A stretch of DNA of 64,000 nt from Gemmatimonadota bacterium (lineage in GTDB: Bacteria > Gemmatimonadota > Gemmatimonadetes > Gemmatimonadales > GWC2-71-9): assembly GCA_009692185.1 (NCBI GenBank), contig SHZT01000004.1, positions 124,001 through 188,000 on the forward strand. The letters run 5' to 3'. Below the pieces are notes generated by a model, which saw only the letters and a list, made by a program, of their open reading frames with translations, was not told the DNA's origin and did not search any database. The translations under genes and the position numbers were made by a program. Shown here piece by piece: positions 27,635 through 36,746 of the stretch. The first letter of the stretch is position 1. Each line of letters starts with the position of its first letter.

Positions 27635-27808
27635 GTTGCCTCCCAGCCGGCCCTCGTTGTGCTTAGCCGGCAACCTATTCCATTAAGCACGCCTTGTGCC
27701 ACCGTTCGACTATGGTCTAACACGTTGCCACGCAAGAGCATGGGGCAGGGCGGTCCATCCCCAAAACGAGGTCACCTGTCCGTGGATGGTGACACTCTGG
27801 AACTCGCG

Positions 27809-27838
27809 TTGACGATGTGCGTGAGCCCCCGGTACGTT
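27809..27838 (+). promoter_or_regulatory. Promoter of the DUF58-mfd transcript
   Basis: -35 TTGACG (27809-27814), an 18-nt spacer, then -10 TACGTT (27833-27838), ending 8 nt before the ATG at 27847. There is no ribosome site, so the transcript appears leaderless. Confidence 0.65.
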
Positions 27839-27846
27839 CCTGCCCA

Positions 27847-28752
27847 ATGGCAAAGCTCGAGCGCCTCGACCTTCTCGACCCTTACGAAGTAGCCCAGCTG
27901 GGCGGCCTCGAGCTCATTGCCGAAGGGGTCGTCGAGGGGTTTCTCTCGGGGTTGCACCGCTCCCCGTTTCACGGGTTTTCCGTCGAGTTCGCCGAGCACC
28001 GTCCGTACCAGCCGGGCGACGAGCCCCGCTATGTGGACTGGAAGATGCTCGCGCGGACAGACCGGCTCACGGTCAAGCAGTTTGAACAGGAGACCAATCT
28101 CCGCTCCATGCTGGTGCTGGATGCCAGCAGTTCCATGCACTGGAGCGGATCCGATCGGCGGCTGTCGAAACTGGAATACGCCAAGCGACTCGCGGCCGCC
28201 CTTTCGCTGATCACGCTCCGCCAGCGGGACGCCACCGGGTTCATCGGGTTTGACGACGAGGTGCGCGCCGTCGTGCCGGCCCGCGCGAAACTCCAGCATT
28301 GGTGGACTGTGGTCTCGGCGATTTCCAAGCTCAAGCCGGGGAAAGGCACCGCCGCCGAGCCCGCGCTCCGGCGCGTAACCGACCTCCTCCGGCGGCGTGG
28401 CCTGGTCGTGTTCATCTCGGATCTCCTCATCGACATGGATCTCACGCTCCTCTCGCTCCAGTTCCTCCGGCATCGCGGGCACCAGGTCGTCGTCTTTCAC
28501 GTGATGGATCCCGGCGAGGTCACGCTCGAGGGACCGCCTGAGGCCCGGTTCGAAGACCCCGAGACGGGCGGCGGCGTCATCGCCCGGCCGCGCGAGTTGC
28601 GCGCCGCCTATGCGGAAACGGTCCAGCGGACGATTGCCGAGTGGCGACTGGCCTGCCGCCGTGGCGGCATCGCGTACCATCACGTTCTGACCGACACACC
28701 GTTCGGACATGTATTGCGCCGCGCGACTGCGCGGCGGTCCCGGCTCGGGTGA
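27847..28752 (+). CDS. DUF58 domain protein (von Willebrand-like)
   Basis: A 301-aa cytoplasmic protein starting MAKLERLDLLDPYEVAQLGG; the track's 10 extra residues are upstream of the promoter. It has the DUF58 signature GFSVEFAEHRPYQPGDEPRYVDWKMLART and a MIDAS-like DASSSMHW for metal-dependent protein contact, followed by QRDATGFIGFDDEV. DUF58 proteins usually sit with MoxR ATPases and Bat membrane proteins; the next gene is BatA-like, but no MoxR gene is in the window. The stop overlaps the next start as GTGA. Confidence 0.9.
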   Translation: MAKLERLDLLDPYEVAQLGGLELIAEGVVEGFLSGLHRSPFHGFSVEFAEHRPYQPGDEPRYVDWKMLARTDRLTVKQFEQETNLRSMLVLDASSSMHWSGSDRRLSKLEYAKRLAAALSLITLRQRDATGFIGFDDEVRAVVPARAKLQHWWTVVSAISKLKPGKGTAAEPALRRVTDLLRRRGLVVFISDLLIDMDLTLLSLQFLRHRGHQVVVFHVMDPGEVTLEGPPEARFEDPETGGGVIARPRELRAAYAETVQRTIAEWRLACRRGGIAYHHVLTDTPFGHVLRRATARRSRLG

Positions 28753-30557
28753 TCGCGTTTCTCCAGCCGCTGTGGCTGCTCGCGTTGTCCGCGGCGGCCA
28801 TCCCGGCGCTGTTGCACCTGCGTCAGCGGCATAACCCGCCGACGATCCTGTTTCCCGCCGTCCGCTACCTCCAGCAGACCAAGCGCGAGCATAGCAAGCG
28901 GCTCAAGCTCCGGAATCTTCTCCTCCTCATGCTCCGCACGCTGATCATCATCCTCATCGTGCTGGCTGCGGCTCGGCCGGTGGCCACGGTCCAGGTCGGC
29001 GGGGTGCACACACCCACCGCGTTGGCCATCGTGGTGGACAACTCGCTGTCGTCCGGCGTCGTACTGGGCGGGCGCCGGCTGTCCGACCTGCTGGTCGAAC
29101 GGGCCCGCGAGGTCGTGGGCCGGGTGTCGGAAAGCGATCACCTGTGGCTCGTGCTGGCCGACGGGGTTCCCCACCGCGTGAGCCGCCTCGACGCGTCGCG
29201 GGTGCTGGACAGCGTCGCTCCCCAGCCGCTCCGGCTCGACCTGGGTGACGCGGTTCGCGCCGCGTCCTCGGCGGTGACCGGCGATATCCTGCCCTCGCAC
29301 GAGGTCGTGGTGTTCTCCGACCGGCAGGCCACGGCGCTCTCGCCGGGGGCGACACCCGAGGCGCGGGTGCTCGTGTGGCAGGCGCCCGACCCGGTGGAGA
29401 ACCGCGGGGTGGATTCCGCCCGGGCCGAGCCCGCTGTGTGGCGCCCCGCCGGCACGGTCATCGTGGCGGTTGGCGGGTCGGGCTCCGCACCCGGGGCTAT
29501 CCAGCTCCGGATCGGGAACCAGGAACTGGCACGCGCCGTGGCCTCGCCGGGAGAACGGGTGGCGCTCCGTCCCCGAGTCCTCCAGCGTGGCTGGTTCCGC
29601 GCCGACGTCGCGATGGATCCCGACGAACTGCGCATGGACGACGAGTGGCACTTGGCGGTGCGCGTGGCAGAGCCGGCGGCCGCGCACGCCGGAGTCGGGG
29701 CCGGCCGGTTCGTGCGGGAGGGCCTCTCGGTGCTGCAAGGGTCCGGGCGCGTCGGCACGGGCGACGTCGTCGTGCTGGATGACCGCCTCATGTCCGGCCG
29801 CGGCGTGATGTTCCCGCCCGCCGACCCCGCGATGCTGGGTGCGGCGAACCGCGCGCTTGCCGCGCGGCAGTTCCCGTGGCGGTTCGGCGATCGCGTCACG
29901 GGCGAATGGCAGCTGGGGGGGATGGTCGGCCCGGCAGCCGGCCAGCCGGTCCTCACGCGACACGTGCTCGAGGGCACGGCGGGGGCCGGCGGCCAGGTGC
30001 TCGCCACGGTTGGCGGCGAGCCCTGGATGGTGCGCAACGGAGACCTGGTCCTGATCGCGAGCCGCATCGAGCAGGACTGGACGGTTCTCCCGGTGTCGGC
30101 GGCCTTCGTCCCGTTCCTGGACCTGCTGGTGAACGAGCTGGCGACCAGCAGCTCTGTGGTCGTCCGCGGCCTTCCGGGCGAGCCGGTCGAGCTGCCGTCC
30201 AACGCGAGCACCGTGCTGGGGCCGGAAGGCCCGGGGCACGCGACCAGCGAGGGGCGCTACGCGGCCCCGCTCAAGCCAGGCGTGTATTTCCTGGCGTCGG
30301 CGGCGGGCGATACCGTGGGCGCGCTCGAGGTGAACCACGATCCGCGCGAATCGCTGCTGACGCCGGCCGACCGCCGCTCCCTCCGCGCGACACTCGGCGC
30401 CGATGCGGAGTTGCTGGACGACAACGGGATCACGCGGGAGATGTTCCGCGGCAACCGCCGGGCGGATCTCTCGGGTATGTTGATCGCCGCGGCGGTGCTC
30501 GCCGCGTTGCTGGAGTTATTCCTTGCCACGGCGGGAGGCCGCCGGGAGTCGCGGTAG
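28749..30557 (+). CDS. BatA-like membrane protein (aerotolerance-type N-terminal domain)
   Basis: A 602-aa protein with a GTG start overlapping the DUF58 stop. The N-terminus FLQPLWLLALSAAAIPALLHL is the BatA domain helix, followed by RRNPPTILFPAV-like residues and a second helix (LLLLMLRTLIIILIVLAAARPV). VVDNSLSSGVV replaces the usual DxSxS of a vWA domain, so metal binding may be lost. A long extracytoplasmic beta-rich part and a final helix (GMLIAAAVLAALLELFLAT) follow. With DUF58 it probably forms a membrane-associated complex; its role in stress or envelope maintenance is inferred. Confidence 0.85.
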   Translation: MIAFLQPLWLLALSAAAIPALLHLRQRHNPPTILFPAVRYLQQTKREHSKRLKLRNLLLLMLRTLIIILIVLAAARPVATVQVGGVHTPTALAIVVDNSLSSGVVLGGRRLSDLLVERAREVVGRVSESDHLWLVLADGVPHRVSRLDASRVLDSVAPQPLRLDLGDAVRAASSAVTGDILPSHEVVVFSDRQATALSPGATPEARVLVWQAPDPVENRGVDSARAEPAVWRPAGTVIVAVGGSGSAPGAIQLRIGNQELARAVASPGERVALRPRVLQRGWFRADVAMDPDELRMDDEWHLAVRVAEPAAAHAGVGAGRFVREGLSVLQGSGRVGTGDVVVLDDRLMSGRGVMFPPADPAMLGAANRALAARQFPWRFGDRVTGEWQLGGMVGPAAGQPVLTRHVLEGTAGAGGQVLATVGGEPWMVRNGDLVLIASRIEQDWTVLPVSAAFVPFLDLLVNELATSSSVVVRGLPGEPVELPSNASTVLGPEGPGHATSEGRYAAPLKPGVYFLASAAGDTVGALEVNHDPRESLLTPADRRSLRATLGADAELLDDNGITREMFRGNRRADLSGMLIAAAVLAALLELFLATAGGRRESR

Positions 30558-30609
30558 CAGGGCAGTAGAAGGGACGGATGCAGGAGGACGGTCGAGTGGG
30601 GGTCAACTG

Positions 30610-33600
30610 ATGCTGTCTCACCTCGTCGGCGCGATTCGATCGCTGCCGACGTTTTCGTCGTTGCTGGAATCGCTTCCGGCGCGTTCTGCCGAGACATCGG
30701 TCGCGGGTTTGCCCGGGTCCTCGCCGGCCGTGTTGCTCGCGGCGCTCGCCGAGGCCCTGCCGCAACGCGTGTTGCTGGTGGTGGCGCCCGGGCCCGCCGA
30801 AGCGGAGCGGTGGCTCGCGGACCTCGCGGTGCTCTCGCCGGAAGTCGCACGGCTCTACCCCCAGCGCGAGGCCCTGGGTGAAGAGGAGCCGCACTTTGAA
30901 ATCGCGGGCGAACGGGTCGAGACGCTGGCCGACATGCTGGCCGGGCGGGCGCGGCTGGTGGTCACGACGTTGCGAGCCACGGTGGAGCGGACCCGCATGC
31001 CCGCGGCGGTCGGCGCTGCCCGGCTGGACGTCGCGCGCGGCACGACGCTCCGCCCGCAGGACCTCATCGAACGTCTCCTCTCCATGGGCTACGAGCGGAA
31101 GCCGTCCGTGCTTGACGTCGCGCAGTTCGCCGTGCGGGGCGGGATCGTGGACGTCTACGGGTTCGGCATGGCCGGCCCCGCGCGCATCGAGTGGTCGGGA
31201 GACGAGGTCCAGAGCATTCGATACTTCGATTTGGACTCCCAACGCTCGGAGAAGGAGACGGATTCGATCACCGTGTTGCCCGTTCGGGCGAATGACGGGA
31301 TCCAAGCGGATGAGCGGATGAGCGGATGGGCGGATGAAAAGCTCGACAATCAACCGCTCAACCGCTCAACTGCTCATCCGCCCCGCCAATCGCTGCTGGA
31401 TCTTCTGCCGTCCGATGCGCTCCTCATTGTGACTGAGGGCGTCGAGCTCGCCGAAGTCGGCCGCATCTGGGACGAAGCAGTGCACCACCTGGACGTCGCG
31501 CGGCGGCGGGGGGAAGACGTGCCCGGGCGCGACACGATCTACCTCGCGCCGGAAACGTGGAGCGGCGCGTGGCAGGGATTCGCCCGCCTGTGGCTCAACC
31601 GCGAGCCGGCAGACGTGGACTTCCACATGTTCGCGCCCGAGGCGGTGGAGCGGGACATCGGGCGGATCGTGCGCCTGGCCCGCGGCCAGCCGGTCCTGGT
31701 GCTGTGTGACAACGAGGGCCAGCTCGAGCGGCTGGAGGAATTGATCGAGATCGCCGACCCCACGGCGCGGCACTCGGGCGTCCAGGTGACGCTCGCGCTG
31801 GGCGCGTTGCACGGCGGGTTCGTGCTCAAGGGCCTCACCGTCCTCACGGACCACGAAATCTTCCGCCGCGCCCGGCGGCTCCGGCGCCCGCGACGCTACC
31901 GGCAGTCGCTCACCGCGGGGGCCGCCGGCTCGCTCGCCACCGGCGACTACGTGGTGCACCTGGAGCACGGGATCGGGATCTACCGCGGCATCACGACGAT
32001 CGCGGTCGGCGAAAGCGCGCTCGAAGTGGCGGTGCTGGAGTACGAGGGCGGCGACCGGCTGAACGTCCCGCTCTACCGGCTGGACCAGATCGAGCCCTAC
32101 CGCGCGGCGCCCGACGCCGACTCGCCCGCGCCCCGCATCGACCAGCTGGGCTCCACGCGGTGGCGGAAGCAGCGCGCCACGACGGAGCGGGCGATCCGCG
32201 AGATGGCGGTGGAACTGCTTGACCTGTACGCCAGGCGGACCCTGGCCAAGGGCTCCGCGATGCCACCCGACACCAAGTGGCAGCGCGAACTGGAGTCGTC
32301 CTTCCTGTACGAAGACACGCCGGACCAGCGTTCGGCGACGCTGGCGGTGAAGCAGGACATGGAGCGCGCGCGGCCCATGGACCGCCTGGTCGTCGGCGAC
32401 GTAGGCTACGGGAAGACAGAGGTGGCGATTCGGGCCGCCTTCAAGGCGGTGCAGGGCGGCAAGCAGGTGGCAGTGCTGGTTCCGACGACGATTCTCGCGG
32501 AACAGCACGGCCGGACATTCGCCGACCGGATGGCGGATTTCCCCGTTCGGGTTGAAGTCCTGTCCCGCTTCCGCACGACCCGCGAGCAGAAGGACGTGTT
32601 GCGCCGGCTGAAGGAAGGCGTGGTGGACATCGTCATCGGGACCCATCGCCTGCTGTCCGCCGACGTGGAGTTCAAGGAACTGGGGCTCATCGTGGTGGAC
32701 GAGGAACACCGTTTCGGCGTCAAGCACAAAGAGCGGCTCAAGGCGCTCAAGCTCGAGATCCACGTGCTGACGCTGACCGCGACGCCCATTCCCCGGACGC
32801 TCCACCTGGCGCTGTCGGGTCTCAGGGACCTCACGCTGATCGAAACACCGCCGCGGGATCGTTCGCCGGTGCTCACGTTCGTCGAGCCGTGGGACGACGA
32901 GTTGCTGGAGGAGGCGCTCGCGCGCGAGCTGGATCGCGGCGGGCAGGCGTTCCTGGTGCACAACCGCATCGAGACGATCGAGTCCATTGGGCAACGCGTG
33001 AACCGGCTGGCGCCGCGCGCGCGGGTGGCCGTGGCCCACGGGCAGATGGCGGAGCGCGAACTGGATGACGTCATGCGCCGCTTCGTCGCCGGCGACGTGG
33101 ACGTCCTGGTGTCCACGATGATCGTCGAGTCGGGGCTCGACGTGCCGAACGCCAACACGATGATTGTCCATCACGCCGATCAGTTCGGCCTGGCCCAGCT
33201 CTACCAGTTGAGGGGCCGGGTGGGTCGCGGCCACCGTCGCGCGTACTGCTACCTGCTCGCGTCCGACCATTCAGACCAGGCCGCGGAAGAGCGCCTGCTC
33301 GTGCTGGAACACCACACCGAGCTGGGGTCGGGGTACCGTATCGCGCTTCGAGACCTGGAGATCCGGGGCGCCGGGAACCTCCTCGGGTCCCAGCAGTCCG
33401 GCCACGCGCATGCGGTCGGGTACGATCTCTACCTCCGCTGGCTCAACGATGCGGTCAAAGCGCTGAAGGGAGAGGCCGAAGGCGTAGTGCACCCACCGCC
33501 CGAGGTGAGCATGGACGGCGCGGCCCACCTGGCCGATGGATACATCACGGATGACGGGGCGAAACTCGACTTCTACCGGCGGCTGGCGCGGGCCAGCGAC

Positions 33601-33936
33601 CCCGGCGAGATTGCGATCTTGCGAGAGGAATTGCGCGACCGGTTCGGCCCATTGCCCGCGGAAGCAGACCGCCTGCTCATGGTCTGCGAGTTGCGGGCAC
33701 TTGGCGCCAAGGTCGGCCTGGAAACGGTGCTCGTCCGCGGCGACGAGGCGCGGCTCAACTTCCGCGCGGGCGCGGCGCCACGGCTGGCGCGGCTCCACGC
33801 GGCGCTGGACCAGGTGCAGTTCGCCGCCGAAGTCCGGCGCACCACGCCCCTTTCGCTCCGCCTTACTCGCCTGGGAGGGATCCCAATTGGGCCGGGATTG
33901 GTGCGCGCACTTGCCACCGCTGCGGGAGGAAATTGA
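30610..33936 (+). CDS. mfd: Transcription-repair coupling factor Mfd
   Basis: A 1108-aa SF2 translocase, full length. The UvrB-like N-terminal module runs to about 230 (VAQFAVRGGIVDVYGFG), the RNA polymerase-interacting domain starts at YVVHLEHGIGIYRG (about 440), the ATPase has GDVGYGKTEVAIRAAF, DEEHRFGVKHKERLK and TATPIPRTLHLA, the RecG-like TRG region follows, and a C-terminal D7 domain ends the chain. Residues about 232-258 (ADERMSGWADEKL...NRSTAHPP) come from a GCGGATGA palindrome inserted in frame between UvrB-like domains. It removes stalled RNA polymerase and recruits excision repair. Confidence 0.96.
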   Translation: MLSHLVGAIRSLPTFSSLLESLPARSAETSVAGLPGSSPAVLLAALAEALPQRVLLVVAPGPAEAERWLADLAVLSPEVARLYPQREALGEEEPHFEIAGERVETLADMLAGRARLVVTTLRATVERTRMPAAVGAARLDVARGTTLRPQDLIERLLSMGYERKPSVLDVAQFAVRGGIVDVYGFGMAGPARIEWSGDEVQSIRYFDLDSQRSEKETDSITVLPVRANDGIQADERMSGWADEKLDNQPLNRSTAHPPRQSLLDLLPSDALLIVTEGVELAEVGRIWDEAVHHLDVARRRGEDVPGRDTIYLAPETWSGAWQGFARLWLNREPADVDFHMFAPEAVERDIGRIVRLARGQPVLVLCDNEGQLERLEELIEIADPTARHSGVQVTLALGALHGGFVLKGLTVLTDHEIFRRARRLRRPRRYRQSLTAGAAGSLATGDYVVHLEHGIGIYRGITTIAVGESALEVAVLEYEGGDRLNVPLYRLDQIEPYRAAPDADSPAPRIDQLGSTRWRKQRATTERAIREMAVELLDLYARRTLAKGSAMPPDTKWQRELESSFLYEDTPDQRSATLAVKQDMERARPMDRLVVGDVGYGKTEVAIRAAFKAVQGGKQVAVLVPTTILAEQHGRTFADRMADFPVRVEVLSRFRTTREQKDVLRRLKEGVVDIVIGTHRLLSADVEFKELGLIVVDEEHRFGVKHKERLKALKLEIHVLTLTATPIPRTLHLALSGLRDLTLIETPPRDRSPVLTFVEPWDDELLEEALARELDRGGQAFLVHNRIETIESIGQRVNRLAPRARVAVAHGQMAERELDDVMRRFVAGDVDVLVSTMIVESGLDVPNANTMIVHHADQFGLAQLYQLRGRVGRGHRRAYCYLLASDHSDQAAEERLLVLEHHTELGSGYRIALRDLEIRGAGNLLGSQQSGHAHAVGYDLYLRWLNDAVKALKGEAEGVVHPPPEVSMDGAAHLADGYITDDGAKLDFYRRLARASDPGEIAILREELRDRFGPLPAEADRLLMVCELRALGAKVGLETVLVRGDEARLNFRAGAAPRLARLHAALDQVQFAAEVRRTTPLSLRLTRLGGIPIGPGLVRALATAAGGN
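31306..31384. repeat. GCGGATGA palindromic element in frame inside mfd
   Basis: The left arm has four 8-bp units (GCGGATGA, GCGGATGA, GCGGATGG, GCGGATGA). A 13-nt loop follows, then an inverted right arm of ACCGCTCA, ACCGCTCA, ACTGCTCA and TCCGCC. It keeps the mfd reading frame and encodes a hydrophilic linker of about 27 residues with no counterpart in typical Mfd. Confidence 0.9.
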
Positions 33937-34037
33937 TGGTGGGTGAAGCGATGGTGGGAGGGGATAAAACGATGGTGGATGGGGCGATGGTGGGTGAAGC
34001 GAAGGTCCCACCACCATCGCCCTTTCCACCATCGCCG
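33936..34037. repeat. GATGGTGG short-period palindrome at the start of the PpiC lipoprotein gene
   Basis: Several GATGGTGG-containing units (with GTGAAGC and GGGGC spacers) are followed by an inverted arm CCCACCACCATCGCC...CCACCATCGCC. It sits wholly inside the first codons after the mfd stop, in frame. Confidence 0.8.
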
Positions 34038-35441
34038 TTCATACTGAGTCTATTCCTTCTCGTCGTCGTCCTCGCCGGTTGCGCGGATGCGTTCACCACC
34101 GACGTCAACGTCGTGGCCCGCGCCGGCTACTACGAGCTCACGGTAGACCGGCTGGGCGAGATGTTCGCCCAGGGCAAGGCGCTCACCGCCGAGCGCGACG
34201 TGGTGAAACGCGTCGCCCAGCTGTGGGTGGACTACGCGCTTTACGCCCAGCACGCGGTGACCGGCGACTCGATGCTCTCGACCAGCGACGTTCTCGCCGT
34301 CCTGTGGCCCGAGGTGCAGCAGCGGCGCGCGGATCATTTTCACGACGCGCTGGTGGCTGCGGGGGTCAAGCTCGACTCCTCAACGGTGGACAGCACGTAT
34401 GAAGTCGGTGACCTGCGGCTGATTCGCCACGTGTTGATCCGCACCGAACCGGCGATGGCGCCCCCGGCCAAGGCCGCCCGGCTCAGGGAGGCCGAGTCCA
34501 TCCGGGCGCGGCTCCGTTCCGGTGGCACTTGGGCCGAGGCCAACCGGAGGAACCAGGACCCCCGGGCCAAGGCCGAAAACGGCAGCCTCGGCGTCGTGTT
34601 CCGGGGCGCGTTGATGGGGCCTGTGGAGGACGCCGCGTTCGGGCTCGCCCCCGGTGGCATGTCCGAGATCGTCGAGAGCCCACTGGGGTATCACGTGGTC
34701 ACTCGCCCGAGGCTCCGGGATGCCCGCACGGAGTTCATCACCGGGGTCGAGGACCGTCTGATCGGCGCCCTGGATTCGGCTTACCTGGGCGGCATGGCCG
34801 CCCGCCGGCAATTCAAAGTCAGGAACGGGGCCGCGGCGAGGGCCCGGGTCGCGATTGCCGACCCGCTGGGGTCGGCCCGGTCGGGCGCGGTGCTGGCGAC
34901 GTTCGATGGCGGCACGTTCACGGTTGCGGACCTGGTCCGCTGGGTGGACGCGATGCCTCCCCAGCTCCGCGGGCAGATCGACCGCGCGGACGACGATCAA
35001 CTGGTCATGCTGATCAGCCAGATGATGCGGAACCAGGCGATGATGGTCGAGGCCGATAGCGCGGGCGTCACGCTGACACCGCTCGACATCACCGAGTTCA
35101 AGGACCTTTTGCGGCGGGATCTCGATATGCTGTCCAAGGCGCTCGGCATCGATGCCAGGGCCCTGCCGGATTCGGGATTGAGCGTCGAGGGCAAGATCCG
35201 GATGGCCGGCGTCAAGGTCGATGAGTATCTGGAAGCAGTGACCGCGAACCGGGCCAACTTCGTGGCGGTGCCGACGTTTCTCTCGGCGCGGTTGAGAGAA
35301 AAGAGTGACTGGCGGGTGATCTCGGCGGGCATCGATCGCGTGCTGGCGCGTGCCGAGGCACTCAGGGCAGCGATCGACAGTGCGCGGGCGGCGTCGCCGA
35401 CGCCCCCCTCCGTTCCGGACTCGGGAGGAAAGAAAGAATGA
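33936..35441 (+). CDS. PpiC-type peptidyl-prolyl isomerase lipoprotein
   Basis: A 501-aa lipoprotein foldase. The ATG overlaps the mfd stop (TGATG). The first 35 codons are a short-period repeat (MVGEAMVGG..., PPPSPFPPSPF) preceding a hydrophobic core and lipobox VVVLAGC at about 50, so the repeat has lengthened the signal peptide's n-region. A parvulin domain spans about 165-275 (LIRHVLIRTEP, then AFGLAPGGMSEIVESPLGYHVV). The flanking helical parts resemble SurA/PrsA chaperone domains. It is followed at once by a SurA-like protein, so both probably serve outer-membrane protein folding. Confidence 0.85.
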   Translation: MVGEAMVGGDKTMVDGAMVGEAKVPPPSPFPPSPFILSLFLLVVVLAGCADAFTTDVNVVARAGYYELTVDRLGEMFAQGKALTAERDVVKRVAQLWVDYALYAQHAVTGDSMLSTSDVLAVLWPEVQQRRADHFHDALVAAGVKLDSSTVDSTYEVGDLRLIRHVLIRTEPAMAPPAKAARLREAESIRARLRSGGTWAEANRRNQDPRAKAENGSLGVVFRGALMGPVEDAAFGLAPGGMSEIVESPLGYHVVTRPRLRDARTEFITGVEDRLIGALDSAYLGGMAARRQFKVRNGAAARARVAIADPLGSARSGAVLATFDGGTFTVADLVRWVDAMPPQLRGQIDRADDDQLVMLISQMMRNQAMMVEADSAGVTLTPLDITEFKDLLRRDLDMLSKALGIDARALPDSGLSVEGKIRMAGVKVDEYLEAVTANRANFVAVPTFLSARLREKSDWRVISAGIDRVLARAEALRAAIDSARAASPTPPSVPDSGGKKE

Positions 35442-36745
35442 ACAAAGGCATCATTTCCGCGTTGATCCTAGTGGCATCAGCGTCATCGGTGGCCGCCCAG
35501 GAACCCGTGTGGCGCCCGGTCGATCGCATCGCCGCGATCGTCGGCGGCAAGCCCATCATGATGTCGCAGGTGGAAGAAGGCGTGAACGTGCGGCGCGCCA
35601 ACGGTGCCGCGCCGGCGACCCCGGCCGCGCTGGATTCCGTCCGGCGGTCCATTCTCATTTCGCTGGTAAACCTCGAGCTGGTGGTCCAGGCGGCCCAGCG
35701 CGACACGATGATCAAGCTCCAGGACCAGGCCATTCAGCAGCAGGTGGATGACGCCATCAGGCAGATCCGGGACCAGTACGGTTCGGATCTCGAGTTCCAG
35801 CGGCAAATCAAGTTGTCCGGGTTCCCGGGCATCGAGGACTACCGCCGCTGGCTGTACGAGCAGAAACGCAAGGAAGCGCTCCAGACCGAGTTCACCGGCC
35901 GGCTCCGGCAGAAAGGCGTGATCAAGTCGGTGCCGCCGACGGACAAGGAGGCCCGCGAGTACTACGAGGCCACCAAGCCGCTCCAGCCCAAGCGGCCCGC
36001 GTCCGTCTCGTTCCGGCAGATCGTCATCGGGCCCAAGCCCGACAGCTCGGCCCTGGCGACGGCGTTCAAGCGGGCGGATTCGCTGGTGCTCCAGCTCCGG
36101 AAGGGAGCCGACTTCAATACGCTGGCCAAGCGCTTCTCCGAGGACGCGGCGACGAAGGAACAGGGCGGGGAACTCAACTGGTTCCGCCTTGGGTCGGGCA
36201 TGGTGCGAGAGTTCGAGCAGGCCGCGTTCGCCATGAGGCCCGGACAGATCTCGGACCCGGTGCGCTCGGCGTTCGGGTACCACATTATCCAGGTCGAGCG
36301 CGTGGAGCCGGCGGAAATCCAGGCCCGGCACATTCTCATCATTCCGGTACTGACCCAGGCTAACCTGGAGGCGGCCAACACGTTGGTGGACTCCGTGGCC
36401 CGGCTCGTCCGGGCCGGGGTATCATGGGACTCGCTGTCGCGGGCAAACGACGATGCGTCGGAAGAGAAGCTCGTCGAAGGCATTCCGCGGACCGCGTTGC
36501 CCGAGGAGTACTACGCGGTGCTGCAGGACACGAAGGCGGGCGACATCGTTGGGCCATTTCAGGTGAAATCGACGACGGGCGTTCCCAAGCACGCCATCGT
36601 CCAGTTCCGCGAGGCACGGCCCGAAGGCGAGTACGCGTTCGAGGAGCTGCGGGACCAGATTCGCAGCCGCCTCTCGGACGATAACGCCATGAAGCGCTAC
36701 ATCGAGACCCTACGCAAGCAGACCTACGTCGACATCCGCTACTAG
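35438..36745 (+). CDS. SurA-like periplasmic peptidyl-prolyl isomerase
   Basis: A 435-aa protein with a signal peptide (to SVAAQE), then the SurA N-terminal domain VDRIAAIVGGKPIMMSQVEE. Two parvulin domains follow: about 180-275 (SFRQIVIGPKP, GGELNWFRLGSGMVREFEQAAF, GYHIIQVERVEP) and about 290-395 (ARHILIIPVLTQ). It probably escorts unfolded outer-membrane proteins. It starts inside the stop of the upstream lipoprotein foldase (ATGA). Confidence 0.9.
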   Translation: MNKGIISALILVASASSVAAQEPVWRPVDRIAAIVGGKPIMMSQVEEGVNVRRANGAAPATPAALDSVRRSILISLVNLELVVQAAQRDTMIKLQDQAIQQQVDDAIRQIRDQYGSDLEFQRQIKLSGFPGIEDYRRWLYEQKRKEALQTEFTGRLRQKGVIKSVPPTDKEAREYYEATKPLQPKRPASVSFRQIVIGPKPDSSALATAFKRADSLVLQLRKGADFNTLAKRFSEDAATKEQGGELNWFRLGSGMVREFEQAAFAMRPGQISDPVRSAFGYHIIQVERVEPAEIQARHILIIPVLTQANLEAANTLVDSVARLVRAGVSWDSLSRANDDASEEKLVEGIPRTALPEEYYAVLQDTKAGDIVGPFQVKSTTGVPKHAIVQFREARPEGEYAFEELRDQIRSRLSDDNAMKRYIETLRKQTYVDIRY

Positions 36746-36746
36746 G

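Noticed and set aside
27635-27808. Additional gene or RNA between the DUF4384 and DUF58 genes
   Set aside because: No open frame with protein-like composition and no clear RNA fold; only the DUF58 promoter at its end is supported.
28680-30338. 552-aa minus-strand frame opposite the BatA-like gene
   Set aside because: Shadow frame; the plus-strand protein has the BatA domain and membrane helices.
31366-33270. 634-aa minus-strand frame opposite mfd
   Set aside because: It is a shadow of Mfd, with low-complexity Arg/His/Pro composition and no motifs.
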